A stretch of DNA of 64,000 nt from Rhizobium sp. Leaf453 (GCF_001425605.1 NZ_LMRG01000006.1:183209-247208); one strand, 5' to 3'; shown: positions 51,389 to 61,336, counted from the first letter of the stretch. Made by a program: numbers and translations. The notes: a model not told the origin generated them from the letters alone.

Positions 51389-53135
51389 TATCACCACCGA
51401 CGTTTTGATCATTGGAACGGGACCGGCAGGCTCTGCGACGGCCGCGCTCCTGGCGACCTATGGCCTCGAGCCGCTAGTGATCAACCGGTATCGCTGGCTG
51501 GCGACGACGCCGCGTGCGCACATCACCAACCAGCGCACGATGGAGGTTCTGCGCGATCTCGGCCGCGACGTGGAGGACGAGGCCTATATGTTCGCGACCG
51601 AACAGGACCTGATGGGCCAGAACGTGTTCTGTACCGCCGTCGCCGGTGAGGAGATCGGACGCATGCAGAGCTGGGGCAACCACCCGCTCTCCCGCGCCGA
51701 ACATATCCTGACCTCGCCCGGTCGCATGAACGACCTGCCGCAGACCTATATGGAGCCGCTGCTCTTCAAAACCGCCTGCTCGCGCGGCGCCCAGTCGCGC
51801 ATGTCGACGGAATATCTGAGCCATGTGCAGGATGCCGAGGGCGTCACCACCACCTGCCTCGACCGGCTGACGGGCAAGGAAATCACGATCCGCTCGAAAT
51901 TCCTTGTCGGTGCCGATGGCGGCAACTCCAAGGTCGCCGAACATGCCGACCTGACCTTCGAAGGCAAGATGGGCGTCGGTGGTTCGATGAACATCCTGTT
52001 CGAATGCGATCTCTCGCAATATGTCGCCCATCGCCCCTCCGTGCTCTACTGGGTGCTGCAGCCCGGCGCCGATGTCGGCGGCATCGGCATGGGTCTGGTA
52101 CGCATGGTGCGGCCATGGCATGAATGGCTGATCGTCTGGGGGTATGACATCAACCAGCCCGCGCCGCAGGTTGACGATGCCTTCGCCACCAAGGTCGTGC
52201 GCGACCTCGTCGGTGTGCCGGATCTCAAGCCCACCATCAAGTCGGTCTCGACGTGGACGGTCAACAACATGTACGCGACGACGCTGTCGAACGGCCGCGT
52301 CTTCTGCATGGGCGATGCCGCCCACCGCCATCCGCCGTCGAACGGTCTCGGCTCCAACACCTCCATTCAGGATGGTTTCAACCTCGCCTGGAAGCTTGCC
52401 ATGGTCATCCGCGGTCAGGCGGGCATGGGTCTGCTCGACAGCTATCAGGCGGAGCGCGCGCCGGTTGCCAAGCAGATCGTCACCCGCGCTAACAAGTCTA
52501 TCGAGGAGTTCGGCCCGATCTTCAAGGCGCTCGGACTGCTCGATTCCGTCGATCCGGTGAAGATGCAGCAAAACATGGATGCGCGCTGTGACGACACTGC
52601 CGATGCCGAGCGCCAGCGTGGCGCTATCCGTGAGGCGATCGCCAATAAGGTCTACGAATTCGATGCCCACGGTGTCGAGATGAACCATCGCTATGACTCG
52701 AGCGCCGTGGTGAAAGACGGCCAGCCGGAGCCTGCCTTCGAGAAGGATGCGGAGCTGCATTTCCAGCCGACGAGCTGGCCGGGCGCGCGGCTGCCACATG
52801 CTTGGCTGTTCGGTGCCGATGGCGGCAAGGTCTCGAGCCTCGATCTCACCGGCCACGGCGTCTTCACCATCCTCACCGGCATCGGCGGCGATGGCTGGGT
52901 GGCGGCGGCGAAGGCCTTGTCGAAGGACTTCGGTCTCCCGATCACAGTCCACAAGATCGGCCCGCGGCAGCCGTGGCAGGACCTGACGGGCGACTGGGCG
53001 CGTACCCGTGAAATCAGCGATTCCGGCGCGCTGCTGGTGCGGCCGGATCATCACGTCGCCTGGCGCGCGGATGCGGCGGTCGCCGATCCCGAAGGCGCGC
53101 TGCGCCGTGTCTTGAAGACAGTTCTGGATCGGTGA
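51381..53135 (+). CDS. FAD-dependent phenol/resorcinol-type monooxygenase
   Basis: The 584-aa flavin hydroxylase has GTGPAGSATAALLATYG, the DG motif FLVGADGGNSKVAEHA and GDAAHRHPPSNGLG. It resembles TfdB/phenol 2-monooxygenases, with a C-terminal thioredoxin-like domain. GGAGG precedes ATG 51381. It likely hydroxylates resorcinol or a related phenol to hydroxyquinol for the adjacent dioxygenases. Confidence 0.88.
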   Translation: MADITTDVLIIGTGPAGSATAALLATYGLEPLVINRYRWLATTPRAHITNQRTMEVLRDLGRDVEDEAYMFATEQDLMGQNVFCTAVAGEEIGRMQSWGNHPLSRAEHILTSPGRMNDLPQTYMEPLLFKTACSRGAQSRMSTEYLSHVQDAEGVTTTCLDRLTGKEITIRSKFLVGADGGNSKVAEHADLTFEGKMGVGGSMNILFECDLSQYVAHRPSVLYWVLQPGADVGGIGMGLVRMVRPWHEWLIVWGYDINQPAPQVDDAFATKVVRDLVGVPDLKPTIKSVSTWTVNNMYATTLSNGRVFCMGDAAHRHPPSNGLGSNTSIQDGFNLAWKLAMVIRGQAGMGLLDSYQAERAPVAKQIVTRANKSIEEFGPIFKALGLLDSVDPVKMQQNMDARCDDTADAERQRGAIREAIANKVYEFDAHGVEMNHRYDSSAVVKDGQPEPAFEKDAELHFQPTSWPGARLPHAWLFGADGGKVSSLDLTGHGVFTILTGIGGDGWVAAAKALSKDFGLPITVHKIGPRQPWQDLTGDWARTREISDSGALLVRPDHHVAWRADAAVADPEGALRRVLKTVLDR

Positions 53136-53142
53136 GGGCATC

Positions 53143-54027
53143 ATGAGCGCTGAGGAAAAGGGCTATTTCACTGAGGAAAATTCCGTCGAGGTCGTCACCA
53201 GCCGCAACGCCGGTGCGAAAAGCGAACGGCTGAGAGAGGTGATGGAGGTCGTCACCCGCAAGCTGCACGAGGCGGTGAAGGAGCTGGAGCCGACGCAGGA
53301 GGAGTGGATGGATGCTATCCTCTTCCTCACCCGCACCGGCCATACCTGCAACGAGTGGCGGCAGGAGTTCATCCTCCTGTCGGACGTGCTTGGCGTCTCG
53401 ATGCTGGTCGATGCGATCAACAACCGCAAACCCTCCGGCGCCTCCGAAAGCACGGTGCTCGGGCCGTTCCATGTGGCGGATGCGCCGGAATTGCCGATGG
53501 GCGCCAATATCTGCCTCGACGAGAAGGGCGAGGATATGGTGATCGGCGGCCGCATCCTCGACACAGAGGGCCGGCCGATAGAAAACGCTGTCATCGATGT
53601 CTGGCAGGCGAATGACGAGGGGTTCTATGACGTCCAGCAGAAAGGCATCCAGCCGGATTTCAACCTGCGCGGACTTTTCCGCACCGACGCCGATGGGTGT
53701 TATTGGTTCCGGGCGGTGAAGCCGAAATATTACCCGATCCCGGATGACGGCCCCGTCGGCCAGCTGCTCGGCCATCTCGGCCGCCATCCCTACCGTCCGG
53801 CGCATCTGCACTACATCATCAAGGCCGACGGCTTCCAGACGCTGACCACCCATATCTTCGATCCGGATGATCCTTACATCCACTCGGATGCGGTTTTCGG
53901 CGTCAAGAAAAGTCTGCTTGCGGAGTTTCGTCTGACGGATGAACAGGAGCGTGCAAAAGAACTCGGTTTCGGTGGCAAGTTCTGGCAGGTGGAACACGAT
54001 TTCGTGTTGGCGAGGGAGACTGTCTGA
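53143..54027 (+). CDS. Second intradiol dioxygenase (hydroxyquinol 1,2-dioxygenase type)
   Basis: The 294-aa enzyme has the N-terminal domain (TQEEWMDAILFLTRTGHTCN) and iron-site motifs EGFYDVQQ, KYYPIPDDGPVGQLL and RPAHLHYIIKADGFQ. It starts 7 bases after the monooxygenase stop. It is clearly related to the product at 44580 but diverged. Two such enzymes in one operon suggest different ring substrates. Confidence 0.9.
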   Translation: MSAEEKGYFTEENSVEVVTSRNAGAKSERLREVMEVVTRKLHEAVKELEPTQEEWMDAILFLTRTGHTCNEWRQEFILLSDVLGVSMLVDAINNRKPSGASESTVLGPFHVADAPELPMGANICLDEKGEDMVIGGRILDTEGRPIENAVIDVWQANDEGFYDVQQKGIQPDFNLRGLFRTDADGCYWFRAVKPKYYPIPDDGPVGQLLGHLGRHPYRPAHLHYIIKADGFQTLTTHIFDPDDPYIHSDAVFGVKKSLLAEFRLTDEQERAKELGFGGKFWQVEHDFVLARETV

Positions 54028-54079
54028 TAGGGTGTGGCCGGGAGGCGAGCAACGGCTTCCGCATGACCCAACGAAACAG

Positions 54080-55747
54080 ATGAAGGCGACGAAGACGATG
54101 ACGTTCGATGACCTCGCGGGTGCTCCCTATAATCTCGATGCGTACGACATCCAGTGGGTCAGGGAAATCCTCGCCGGTCTTTCGGAAGACGACAGGCTGT
54201 CGCAGCTCTTCAACCTTGTGCTCTTCGGCAACGATCCCGTCGAGATCGATCGTATCATGCGCTTCCGGCCCGGAAGCATTACCCGTTTCGGCGGTGCCGA
54301 TGCCGAGACGGAGCGGGCACTTGTCGCGAGATTGAACGCAGCATTGCCGGTGCCGCTGCTTGTTTCCGCCGATCTGGAAGGCAGCCGGCTTAGCCTCGCG
54401 GATGCGGCCGAAATGCCAAATCCGCTCGGTCTTGCAGCGCTCGATGACGTGCAGGCGACCGAGGAGGTGAGCCGTATCATGGCACAGGAAGCCCGCGCTG
54501 CGGGGATCAACTGGTCGTTTACGCCGGTCCTCGACATCAACGCCGTCTTCAGGAGCCCGATCGTGGCTACCCGTGGCTTCGGGTCGGATGTCGCCACGAT
54601 CGAGCGGCATGCGATCCGGCAGATGGAGGTGTTCCAGCGCCACGGTGTCGCGTCTGCCGTCAAGCATTGGCCGGGCGAGGGTTTCGACGATCGCGACCAG
54701 CATCTGGTGACCACCATCAATCCGCTTGATCTCAAAAGCTGGGAAGACAGCTTTGGCCGGCTCTATCGCCGGGCCATTGATGCCGGGGTGCTGTCGGTGA
54801 TGTCCGCACACATTGCTTTCCCGGCCTTCGTTCGCTCGCTCGTCGATGATGCGGGGCAGGAGGCATTCCGGCCGGCGTCGATCAACCGACTGCTCAATGA
54901 AGAACTGTTGCGCAAGCGTCTGGGCTTCAACGGTGTGATCGTTTCCGATGCCACGCCGATGGCCGGGCTTGGATCGTGGTCGAAGCGTTCGGAGCATCTG
55001 CCCGAAATCATCGCCTCCGGCTGCGATGTCATCCTTTTTTCCGACGATTGGGAAGCGGATGTCGCATATCTGAAAGCTGCGCTGGCCGATGGCCGGTTGA
55101 CCGCGGCACGCATCGAAGCGGCCCTGATCCGGCAACTGGGTCTCAAGGCCGCGCTTGGCCTGCATAAACAGCAGGCCGTGCCGACGGTCGACAGGGCCGG
55201 CAATGCCGCCTTCGCCCAAAGCGTTGCGCACCGCATTCCGACCCTCGTCAAGGATGTCAGGGACACACTGCCTCTCAAGCTTCAGCAGCACCGACGGATT
55301 CTGGTTTTCTCCGGCGACATCGTTATCCCGTTTCTTCGCCAACCATTGCAATTCGCGCTTCCCGAGATGTTGCGCCAGGAAGGGTTCGAGGTAACGGTAC
55401 ATGCACCCGACAGTGATCTCGATGCCAGGGATTTCGATCTGGTTCTCTACCTCCTGGGCGACGAGACATTGCTCACGCGCGGGCGTGTATTCCTGGATTG
55501 GCTGAAGCTGACCGGCAGTTTCGGCGAAGCCATGCGCCGGCACTGGCACGAAGTCCCGACGGCCATGATTTCCTTCGGCTATCCATATCTTCTCTATGAT
55601 GCACCCCAGGTGCCGACCTATATCAACGCCTATTCGACCACCGAAACGATGCAGCGGGCGGTGGTGGACGCGCTGCTGGGTCGTGTGGCGTGGAACCGCA
55701 ACAATCCGGTCGATCCGTTTTGCGGGCTCGATGATGCGCGGTTCTGA
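54080..55747 (+). CDS. Glycoside hydrolase family 3 protein
   Basis: The 555-aa protein shows GH3 features: PVPLLVSADLEGSRLSLAD, AVKHWPGEGFDDRDQH and the nucleophile Asp in GVIVSDATPMAG, followed by a C-terminal domain. The motif pattern is closer to NagZ/beta-hexosaminidase-like members than to beta-glucosidases. It has no signal peptide. It follows the dioxygenase by about 50 bases and may be co-transcribed although functionally unrelated. ATG 54098 is an alternative start. Confidence 0.8.
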   Translation: MKATKTMTFDDLAGAPYNLDAYDIQWVREILAGLSEDDRLSQLFNLVLFGNDPVEIDRIMRFRPGSITRFGGADAETERALVARLNAALPVPLLVSADLEGSRLSLADAAEMPNPLGLAALDDVQATEEVSRIMAQEARAAGINWSFTPVLDINAVFRSPIVATRGFGSDVATIERHAIRQMEVFQRHGVASAVKHWPGEGFDDRDQHLVTTINPLDLKSWEDSFGRLYRRAIDAGVLSVMSAHIAFPAFVRSLVDDAGQEAFRPASINRLLNEELLRKRLGFNGVIVSDATPMAGLGSWSKRSEHLPEIIASGCDVILFSDDWEADVAYLKAALADGRLTAARIEAALIRQLGLKAALGLHKQQAVPTVDRAGNAAFAQSVAHRIPTLVKDVRDTLPLKLQQHRRILVFSGDIVIPFLRQPLQFALPEMLRQEGFEVTVHAPDSDLDARDFDLVLYLLGDETLLTRGRVFLDWLKLTGSFGEAMRRHWHEVPTAMISFGYPYLLYDAPQVPTYINAYSTTETMQRAVVDALLGRVAWNRNNPVDPFCGLDDARF

Positions 55748-55997
55748 CAGAGCCTGATTTCCAGCAGAAACAAACTCTTGGGTGGCGGGGGCGTGGAAAG
55801 AAGGTCTCAGTTGCGTGCTCCTCCTCGCACGCCGAGTATGTTCCATAGGCGTTATCCCACACGATTGAGATCGCGCTCGTCGCTTCAAACACATTCAAGA
55901 GCAACTAGAGGAACGGTAACAGGCGAGGGCGGTCCTCAAAGCACTATGGCATTTGTCATTCATTTGCATTATCCTCTCACTGAAAGTGGAGATTAGT

Positions 55998-56306
55998 ATG
56001 GCTGCAAATGCACTGGTACAAACTCGTATTGATGCCGAGGTTCGGGATCGCGCCTCCGCAGTGCTTGGAAATATGGGGCTGACCGTATCGGACGCGGTTC
56101 GTATCTTGTTAACCAGAACGGCCAACGAAGGTGCGCTGCCGCTTGAGCTCCTTTCAGGCAGCGAGGCCCATGACGCTTGGTTTCGCACCAAGGTCCTCGA
56201 AGCGCTGAACGATACTCGACCGGACGTCTCGGATGATGAAGTCGAGGCACATTTCGCTGAACGTCGAGCGGCAGCCCGCCTTAACGCGGGTGCGCGCAAA
56301 TCGTGA
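55998..56306 (+). CDS. RelB/DinJ-family antitoxin
   Basis: The 102-aa protein begins MAANALVQTRIDAEVRDRAS and has the ribbon-helix-helix pattern LGNMGLTVSDAVRILLTR, then an acidic toxin-binding tail. GGAG precedes the ATG. It overlaps the toxin gene (GTGA). The direct repeats CATTTGTCATT/CATTTGCATT at 55950-55970 may be its operator. Confidence 0.88.
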   Translation: MAANALVQTRIDAEVRDRASAVLGNMGLTVSDAVRILLTRTANEGALPLELLSGSEAHDAWFRTKVLEALNDTRPDVSDDEVEAHFAERRAAARLNAGARKS

Positions 56307-56596
56307 AGCTTACCTGGTCAGCGTTCGCGTTGTCGGATCGCGACGCCATCTTCACATATATAGAGGCAGAAAATCCGTCAGCGGCCATTTTGGTCGACGA
56401 ACGGATCGTTGCTGCCGTCCGTCGGTTGATAGATTTCCCCGCAAGCGGTCGTGTTGGCAGAATTGCTGGCACCCGCGAACTGGTAATTAACGGCACGCCG
56501 TACATCGCGGCATATGCAATTAACAAAACAGCGATTCGTATTCTTCGCGTTCTCCATGGTGCGCAGGAATGGCCAGTCACTTTGCCAACGCGCTAG
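56303..56596 (+). CDS. RelE/ParE-family toxin
   Basis: The 97-aa toxin starts at GTG and shows MKLTWSAFALSDRDAIFTYI, RIAGTRELVINGTPYIAAY and RILRVLHGAQEWP, the ParE/RelE fold pattern. The coupled start behind the antitoxin is typical. Whether it targets gyrase or the ribosome cannot be told from sequence alone. Confidence 0.88.
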   Translation: MKLTWSAFALSDRDAIFTYIEAENPSAAILVDERIVAAVRRLIDFPASGRVGRIAGTRELVINGTPYIAAYAINKTAIRILRVLHGAQEWPVTLPTR

Positions 56597-56806
56597 GCAC
56601 TGTTCTCGATGCTGAGAATCACCGGGTCGGTGGTTCAGATCCGTTCAAGGCGAAGACTCGGCCAAGGCATTTTTGCTCAAATTCATGCCGCCCACTCACA
56701 GTGACGGCATTACGCCTCAGCGCGGCCGTTTGGACATCTTCTGCAATTGCGAAAAGCAGTCCGAAAGCGGTCCGTGGTTACACCGGCCGCCTTGTCGTCT
56801 TGGTTA

Positions 56807-57523
56807 CTAGCTGCTCAAGATCATCTTTGATGTTTCAGGCGCACCGGCGTTCAGAATGACAACGAAGTCCCTGAGCATCTGAACCCGGCGCGGACGGAAA
56901 CTCCCCTCCGCCATCTGGATGTCGGCGATACGGTCGACGCGGAACTTGCGGAAATCCTGGCGCAGGCAACACCAGGCAAGCAACACCAGCGTCCTCTCCA
57001 GATAGACGATTGCCAGCGGCAGCACTTGCCGGTCGGTCCGTTGCTGCTCCGCGTCCACATAGCCTATCACTACGGCGCGTTCTTGCCAGCAAGCCTCGCG
57101 CAGAAGGCCGACATCGACGACCGGCGGATCGCGGCGCTCGAACCGATAGACCTGGGAGGCGGCATGCACCGCCTGACGTTGTAGTCGGTCGGGCAGCGTT
57201 GCTGTGACCTTCGAAAGCACGGCATCTGCGGCTGCTGCGAGAGCTGGTTCACCCATATGTCGAACCTCGGCAAGGCCGAGCACCAGGGCTTCGATTTCAA
57301 GCCGCGTGAACGTCTGCGGCGGCAAGGCGATGTCTTCCGTCAGCCTGTAGCCGAAGCCGCGCTCGCCATCGATGACGGCACCCGCGGCACGTAGGCTCTC
57401 GATGTCCCTATAGAGCGAACGCGACGACACGCCGGTCTCCTCGGCAAGGCGCGCGGCCGTGACCGGGGAGGGGAGAGTGCGAAGCGCCTGGAGCAGGCGG
57501 AACAGACGATCACTACGAGCCAT
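56807..57523 (-). CDS. YafY-type HTH/WYL transcriptional regulator
   Basis: The 238-aa protein has an N-terminal HTH_11 domain (DRLFRLLQALRTLPSPVTAA, TGVSSRSLYRDIESLRAAG) and a WYL domain (AVVIGYVDAEQ, VLLAWCCLRQDFRKFRVDRI). It is divergent from the GST gene over 94 bases, so that gene is the likely target. Confidence 0.85.
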   Translation of the reverse strand: MARSDRLFRLLQALRTLPSPVTAARLAEETGVSSRSLYRDIESLRAAGAVIDGERGFGYRLTEDIALPPQTFTRLEIEALVLGLAEVRHMGEPALAAAADAVLSKVTATLPDRLQRQAVHAASQVYRFERRDPPVVDVGLLREACWQERAVVIGYVDAEQQRTDRQVLPLAIVYLERTLVLLAWCCLRQDFRKFRVDRIADIQMAEGSFRPRRVQMLRDFVVILNAGAPETSKMILSS

Positions 57524-57617
57524 GACTTTGGAGGATAGGTGAAGCCTACTGACGGAAAATGGCAGTTGGCTGACTGTACAAGATCCGCATTGCAAAACGC
57601 AACCGAGGATCCAGACT

Positions 57618-58229
57618 ATGCTGACTCTCTTTCACTCCCCCCGCTCGCGCTCGACGCGTATTGTTACCCTTCTTCGCGAACTGGACGCCATCGACAAAGT
57701 CGCGATCGAGATCGTTGACATCGCCCGCGGCGATGGCAGCGGTCGCAAAGATCCGACGAACCCGCATCCGGAAGGCAAGGTGCCGCTGATCGAGCACGAC
57801 GGCGAAGTCATCTGGGAGAGCATCGCGATCATTCAGTATCTGACGGATCTTTTCCCGGAAAAGAAGATGGCGCCTGTTGCCGGCGATCCGCAGCGCGGTC
57901 GGTATCTGAGCTGGCTCGCCTGGTATGCCGGCGTGGTCGAACCTGTGCTGATCATGCAGGCAGCCGGGATCTCGCACCCTTTTGTGGATTTTACCTTCCG
58001 CACCCCGGCGGAACTTGCCGCACGCCTCGAAACCGCGCTCAAGGATAGTCCCTATCTGATAGGAGAGAGATATACAGCTGTCGATCTGCTAATGCATTCG
58101 CCCTTTGCCTGGTACCCTGCAGCGACACCGGACAGCGACGTGGTAAAGGCCTGGATTGAGCGTTGCGGCGAGCGGCCATCGCTGCAATGGACCGCCGACT
58201 ATGACACCCGCACCGTGGTTGCGGCCTGA
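57618..58229 (+). CDS. Glutathione S-transferase
   Basis: The 203-aa protein has the thioredoxin-like N-domain (MLTLFHSPRSRSTRIVTLLR, GKVPLIEHDGEVIWESIAII) and an all-helical C-domain. The Ser-rich SPRSRS motif near the N-terminus would hold the catalytic residue. It is probably a detoxification enzyme under the divergent WYL regulator. Confidence 0.9.
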   Translation: MLTLFHSPRSRSTRIVTLLRELDAIDKVAIEIVDIARGDGSGRKDPTNPHPEGKVPLIEHDGEVIWESIAIIQYLTDLFPEKKMAPVAGDPQRGRYLSWLAWYAGVVEPVLIMQAAGISHPFVDFTFRTPAELAARLETALKDSPYLIGERYTAVDLLMHSPFAWYPAATPDSDVVKAWIERCGERPSLQWTADYDTRTVVAA

Positions 58230-58410
58230 ACGCTGGCACTGGCCCCTCCGACAGGGCGGCCACTTTCGCGTGAGATTAATCGCGCTTCACCCCCTTAAGG
58301 CAAGTGGCTATGGAAGCATCGCGAGCACCATGATTCTGACCAGGCTATCAAGCGCCTAGCTATCTGGATAAGGAGTCGTTGGTTCAGCTTGTTTCAAGAG
58401 CTTGCTTTTC

Positions 58411-58447
58411 CCGCCTCAGGCGCGGACTGTCTTCGCGCCTGAGGCGG
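58411..58447. repeat. Perfect 13-bp inverted repeat after the recombinase gene
   Basis: CCGCCTCAGGCGC and GCGCCTGAGGCGG are separated by 11 bases. They lie 16 bases beyond the recombinase stop. There is no T run, so this is either a weak terminator or a recombinase-related site. Confidence 0.65.
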
Positions 58448-58462
58448 GGTGCCAATTGGACC

Positions 58463-60829
58463 TTACGCCGCTTGCCAGACCTGGTTCAAAATCTTGGCTG
58501 CCAGTGCTGCCTTGTCCTGCGGCAGGAAGCGACCGTAGTGTTGCTGCACGACATCAGGCGTGTCCTGGATGGCATAGCTCGCCTGCTCATATGACCCGGT
58601 CTGCTTTAGGATGTGAGTGGCGAGGATATCGCGCAGGTTATGCGGTCCATGCGGCAGCAAGCCTTTTATGGCGCCACGACCAGTATAGGGATTGTAGATG
58701 CCGTATCGCTGGATCACCGTTCTCCAAGCCTCATAGAATTTCGTAGAGTCATAGGCCGCGTCGAGGCTCGTCGTTTTCACCGTCTTGACGAAGAAGGTGC
58801 CGGGATCCTTTGCGTTGCCGAGCAGCACGCCTCGATGCTTGTCGATATAGGCCTCCAAGTATTTGTAGAGATCAAGCAGGTCCGGCAGGATCAAGCGGAA
58901 CGGCTTTTGCCCAAAAAACGATGAGCTGGCGTTCTTGAACGCGACCGACGGGATCAGCACTTCCCAGCCGCCATCGCGATCGCTCCAGCGCAGCTCACCA
59001 CATTTCATATCTTCGAGGCGGCGCTCCGATGTCGGGAAATGCCCGCGCGGGCAGACACGCAACTGCCGCAGGTTCTTCTGACGAAGGCCGAGATGCAGAC
59101 CAAGACGCAGCAGCAGGAAAGATCGCACGGCTTCCGCCGCCGGCCGTGGATAGCGATCTTCGTCCGGCATGCGGTTCAGGATCTCGTCGGTGATCTTGCG
59201 ATACTCCGCCAACGGGCTGTCGGCTTCGAGAATGCACATGATCGGCTCGAACGGATCGCGGTGCACCCGCATCACTCGCTGGATTTCTTTCGATCGGTTG
59301 GCCGCATGCCGATGAAACGAATCGCAGGCACCGTTCCAGTCGCGGGTAGCGAACTCGATTTCTTCGGGTGCAATCAACCCTTCGATGGGCCTCACATTTT
59401 TCAGAAGCTCGGGGTGCTGACGGATCCAGCCCACCTCCGCTCGTGTAAGAGCCTGCGCGACCATCAGCATGTCTTCTTCCCACTTTGTGTAGAAGCCACG
59501 CCGCTGCTCACGCCATTGCAGATACCAGTCCCAGATTCCGGGGAAGACAAGTAGACCAAAGCTCAACTGACTGAGTGGCACGCCTCGACCTTTGATGATG
59601 CCGGACGGGGAGGCGGCCAGGGCGCCGAACATCAATCCGAGATGCTCGATCTTCTGCGAAGCGGTTTCTTCGCCCCATACCCCGTTGCGCTGCAATCCGA
59701 TCGCCGTCAGCGTCGAGGTCTTGAACCGGATCACATCGGCCATCTCCATCGCAAGACGCGGCGGCGCATCGACGACACCGGACAGCAGATCTGGATCGTC
59801 GAGTTCCTCGGTCATATTCTGGTTGGCATTGGCTGCAGATGCCAGGGTGCGCGGCGAAAGCGAACCGCCCCCATAGGTGACGCCGGGAAAGCGGATCGCA
59901 TAGCGCTGCTTGCTGGCTGCCGCCTGGTAGCGGCGATATTCGGTCGAACCGGAGATAATCACCTGGCGCACCCAGTCGAGGATCTCCTCTCGCTTTGCGA
60001 ATGGCAGGCTGCTGAAATCATCCGGCAGATGCAAAGAAATTCGCCGCCGCTCGGCTCGACTGATATCGCCAAGATCGTGACCGTAGACGGAGCGCGCTTG
60101 GTGCGGCAACTTCTTCTTGAAATACCCTTCCGGCAGTCGGTAACGCGTTTCGATCCGGCGCAGGATGTCGAAACTGACAACCGACCGCGGGACACGTTCG
60201 CCCTGGATCCAAGACAGAAGCGTTTTGCTGTCGAAGGTCTCGGTCAAGCGAGCCGCCGCGCGGCAGAGCTGCCAGTAGCTGTCGCCGAACCGGCGCATAT
60301 GGTAGATGAGCGCATCTTGAAAGCTCGCCGGATCGTCGGTCGCCTCGAATAGCGGATCCGGGAATGCACTGATCGGCTTTGGCGCAGGACCGCGTTGCGC
60401 AGACGTGTTCCGGGCAAAAACTCCGTCGGCCGCAGCGCGTTGGGGTTTTCTGGTCGTGGAAGTCGCCGCTGTCTTTTTAAGCGCTTCAGCCTTACCTGTC
60501 CGGGCAGACGGCTTTGCTGGAGAAACATCATCAGCGACTGGAGGCGCCTTCAGCCAACGGATGATCGCATCAAGGGCCGGCCGCAATTGCTTCCTGAGTT
60601 CAGCGGTCATGTCGTCTTTGATACCGCAGGCCTCTCCGATCGCAGTCCAGTCGAGATGGCCGTTCAGGATCGGCGGCCGTTTGCGGTAAATGATCAGGCT
60701 GGTCAGGTAAGGGTGGATATTCTCCAGCACTCGCTTCGAGGATATCGGTTCAATACGCACCTCGCAAAATTCCGAAATTTTTCGCTGAAAATGACATGAT
60801 GAAAGATCGTGTTTGGGCATGCTCATTCC
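58463..60829 (-). CDS. Large tyrosine-recombinase-like protein (788 aa)
   Basis: The last 220 residues look like a tyrosine recombinase catalytic domain: LGLRQKNLRQL with the first Arg (near residue 585), PHGPHNLRDILATHIL with HxxR (near 730) and QQHYGRF with the Tyr (near 765). The preceding 580 residues are unusual: a helical N-terminus, an Ala/Lys/Pro-rich linker (residues about 105-160) and a long middle domain. Typical integrases are about 400 aa. GTG 60844 and ATG 60823 are alternative starts. Confidence 0.7.
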   Translation of the reverse strand, partial: GMSMPKHDLSSCHFQRKISEFCEVRIEPISSKRVLENIHPYLTSLIIYRKRPPILNGHLDWTAIGEACGIKDDMTAELRKQLRPALDAIIRWLKAPPVADDVSPAKPSARTGKAEALKKTAATSTTRKPQRAAADGVFARNTSAQRGPAPKPISAFPDPLFEATDDPASFQDALIYHMRRFGDSYWQLCRAAARLTETFDSKTLLSWIQGERVPRSVVSFDILRRIETRYRLPEGYFKKKLPHQARSVYGHDLGDISRAERRRISLHLPDDFSSLPFAKREEILDWVRQVIISGSTEYRRYQAAASKQRYAIRFPGVTYGGGSLSPRTLASAANANQNMTEELDDPDLLSGVVDAPPRLAMEMADVIRFKTSTLTAIGLQRNGVWGEETASQKIEHLGLMFGALAASPSGIIKGRGVPLSQLSFGLLVFPGIWDWYLQWREQRRGFYTKWEEDMLMVAQALTRAEVGWIRQHPELLKNVRPIEGLIAPEEIEFATRDWNGACDSFHRHAANRSKEIQRVMRVHRDPFEPIMCILEADSPLAEYRKITDEILNRMPDEDRYPRPAAEAVRSFLLLRLGLHLGLRQKNLRQLRVCPRGHFPTSERRLEDMKCGELRWSDRDGGWEVLIPSVAFKNASSSFFGQKPFRLILPDLLDLYKYLEAYIDKHRGVLLGNAKDPGTFFVKTVKTTSLDAAYDSTKFYEAWRTVIQRYGIYNPYTGRGAIKGLLPHGPHNLRDILATHILKQTGSYEQASYAIQDTPDVVQQHYGRFLPQDKAALAAKILNQVWQAA

Positions 60830-61080
60830 GTTTCTCTCTGGCACCAGCGCCGAGGGCGAGCGGAAATAGGAGCGTAGTTTTAAGAAATGATTATTAATGG
60901 ACGGCTGTTGGCTGACAGCTAGATCTATCGGGCTGGGTCTCGCCGGACTAGCCTTTATCCGACGCTTACGATTGACGCAGTGACAAGGGTCTACGCAAAT
61001 TAAGCTCGCTTACCTTAGCTTGATGCTTATTTAAGAGAAAGGCCTCTTGTTTAAATAACAGTCGGATTTCATAATAGGCT

Positions 61081-61245
61081 ATGTCTGATTCCGAACCTAA
61101 TTTGCGCCTGGGCCGCTTTGTTGAAACAACCGTAGCCAGCGAAACAGTGAGGGCGTTTGTGCCCCCGCCATTGCCGCCTAAGCCACCCGTCGAAGTTTTG
61201 GGATTTGGCGATGCGCCTCGGCAAGATATTCGTCTGGGCCTGTAG
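61081..61245 (+). pseudogene. Fic_N-type N-terminal stub of a Fic protein
   Basis: The 54-aa frame (LGRFVETTVASETVRAFVPP, PLPPKPPVEVLGFGDAP) matches the N-terminal segment of Fic family AMP-transferases. The frame stops before the Fic core HPFxxGNGR. The nearby IS66 insertion begins about 20 bases after the stop, so the truncation predates or is separate from it. Confidence 0.5.
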
Positions 61246-61259
61246 CCAAGGATACATTC

Positions 61260-61267
61260 GCTAAAAC
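61260..61267. repeat. IS66 target-site duplication, left copy
   Basis: GCTAAAAC directly precedes the left terminal repeat and is repeated exactly at 63812-63819. Eight-base duplications are characteristic of IS66 elements. Confidence 0.85.
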
Positions 61268-61336
61268 GTAAGCGCGATTTTTGATGCGCCTAGACGGCCT
61301 CTTCAGGCGTAATCGCGCACGGGTTACCTAGCTTTT

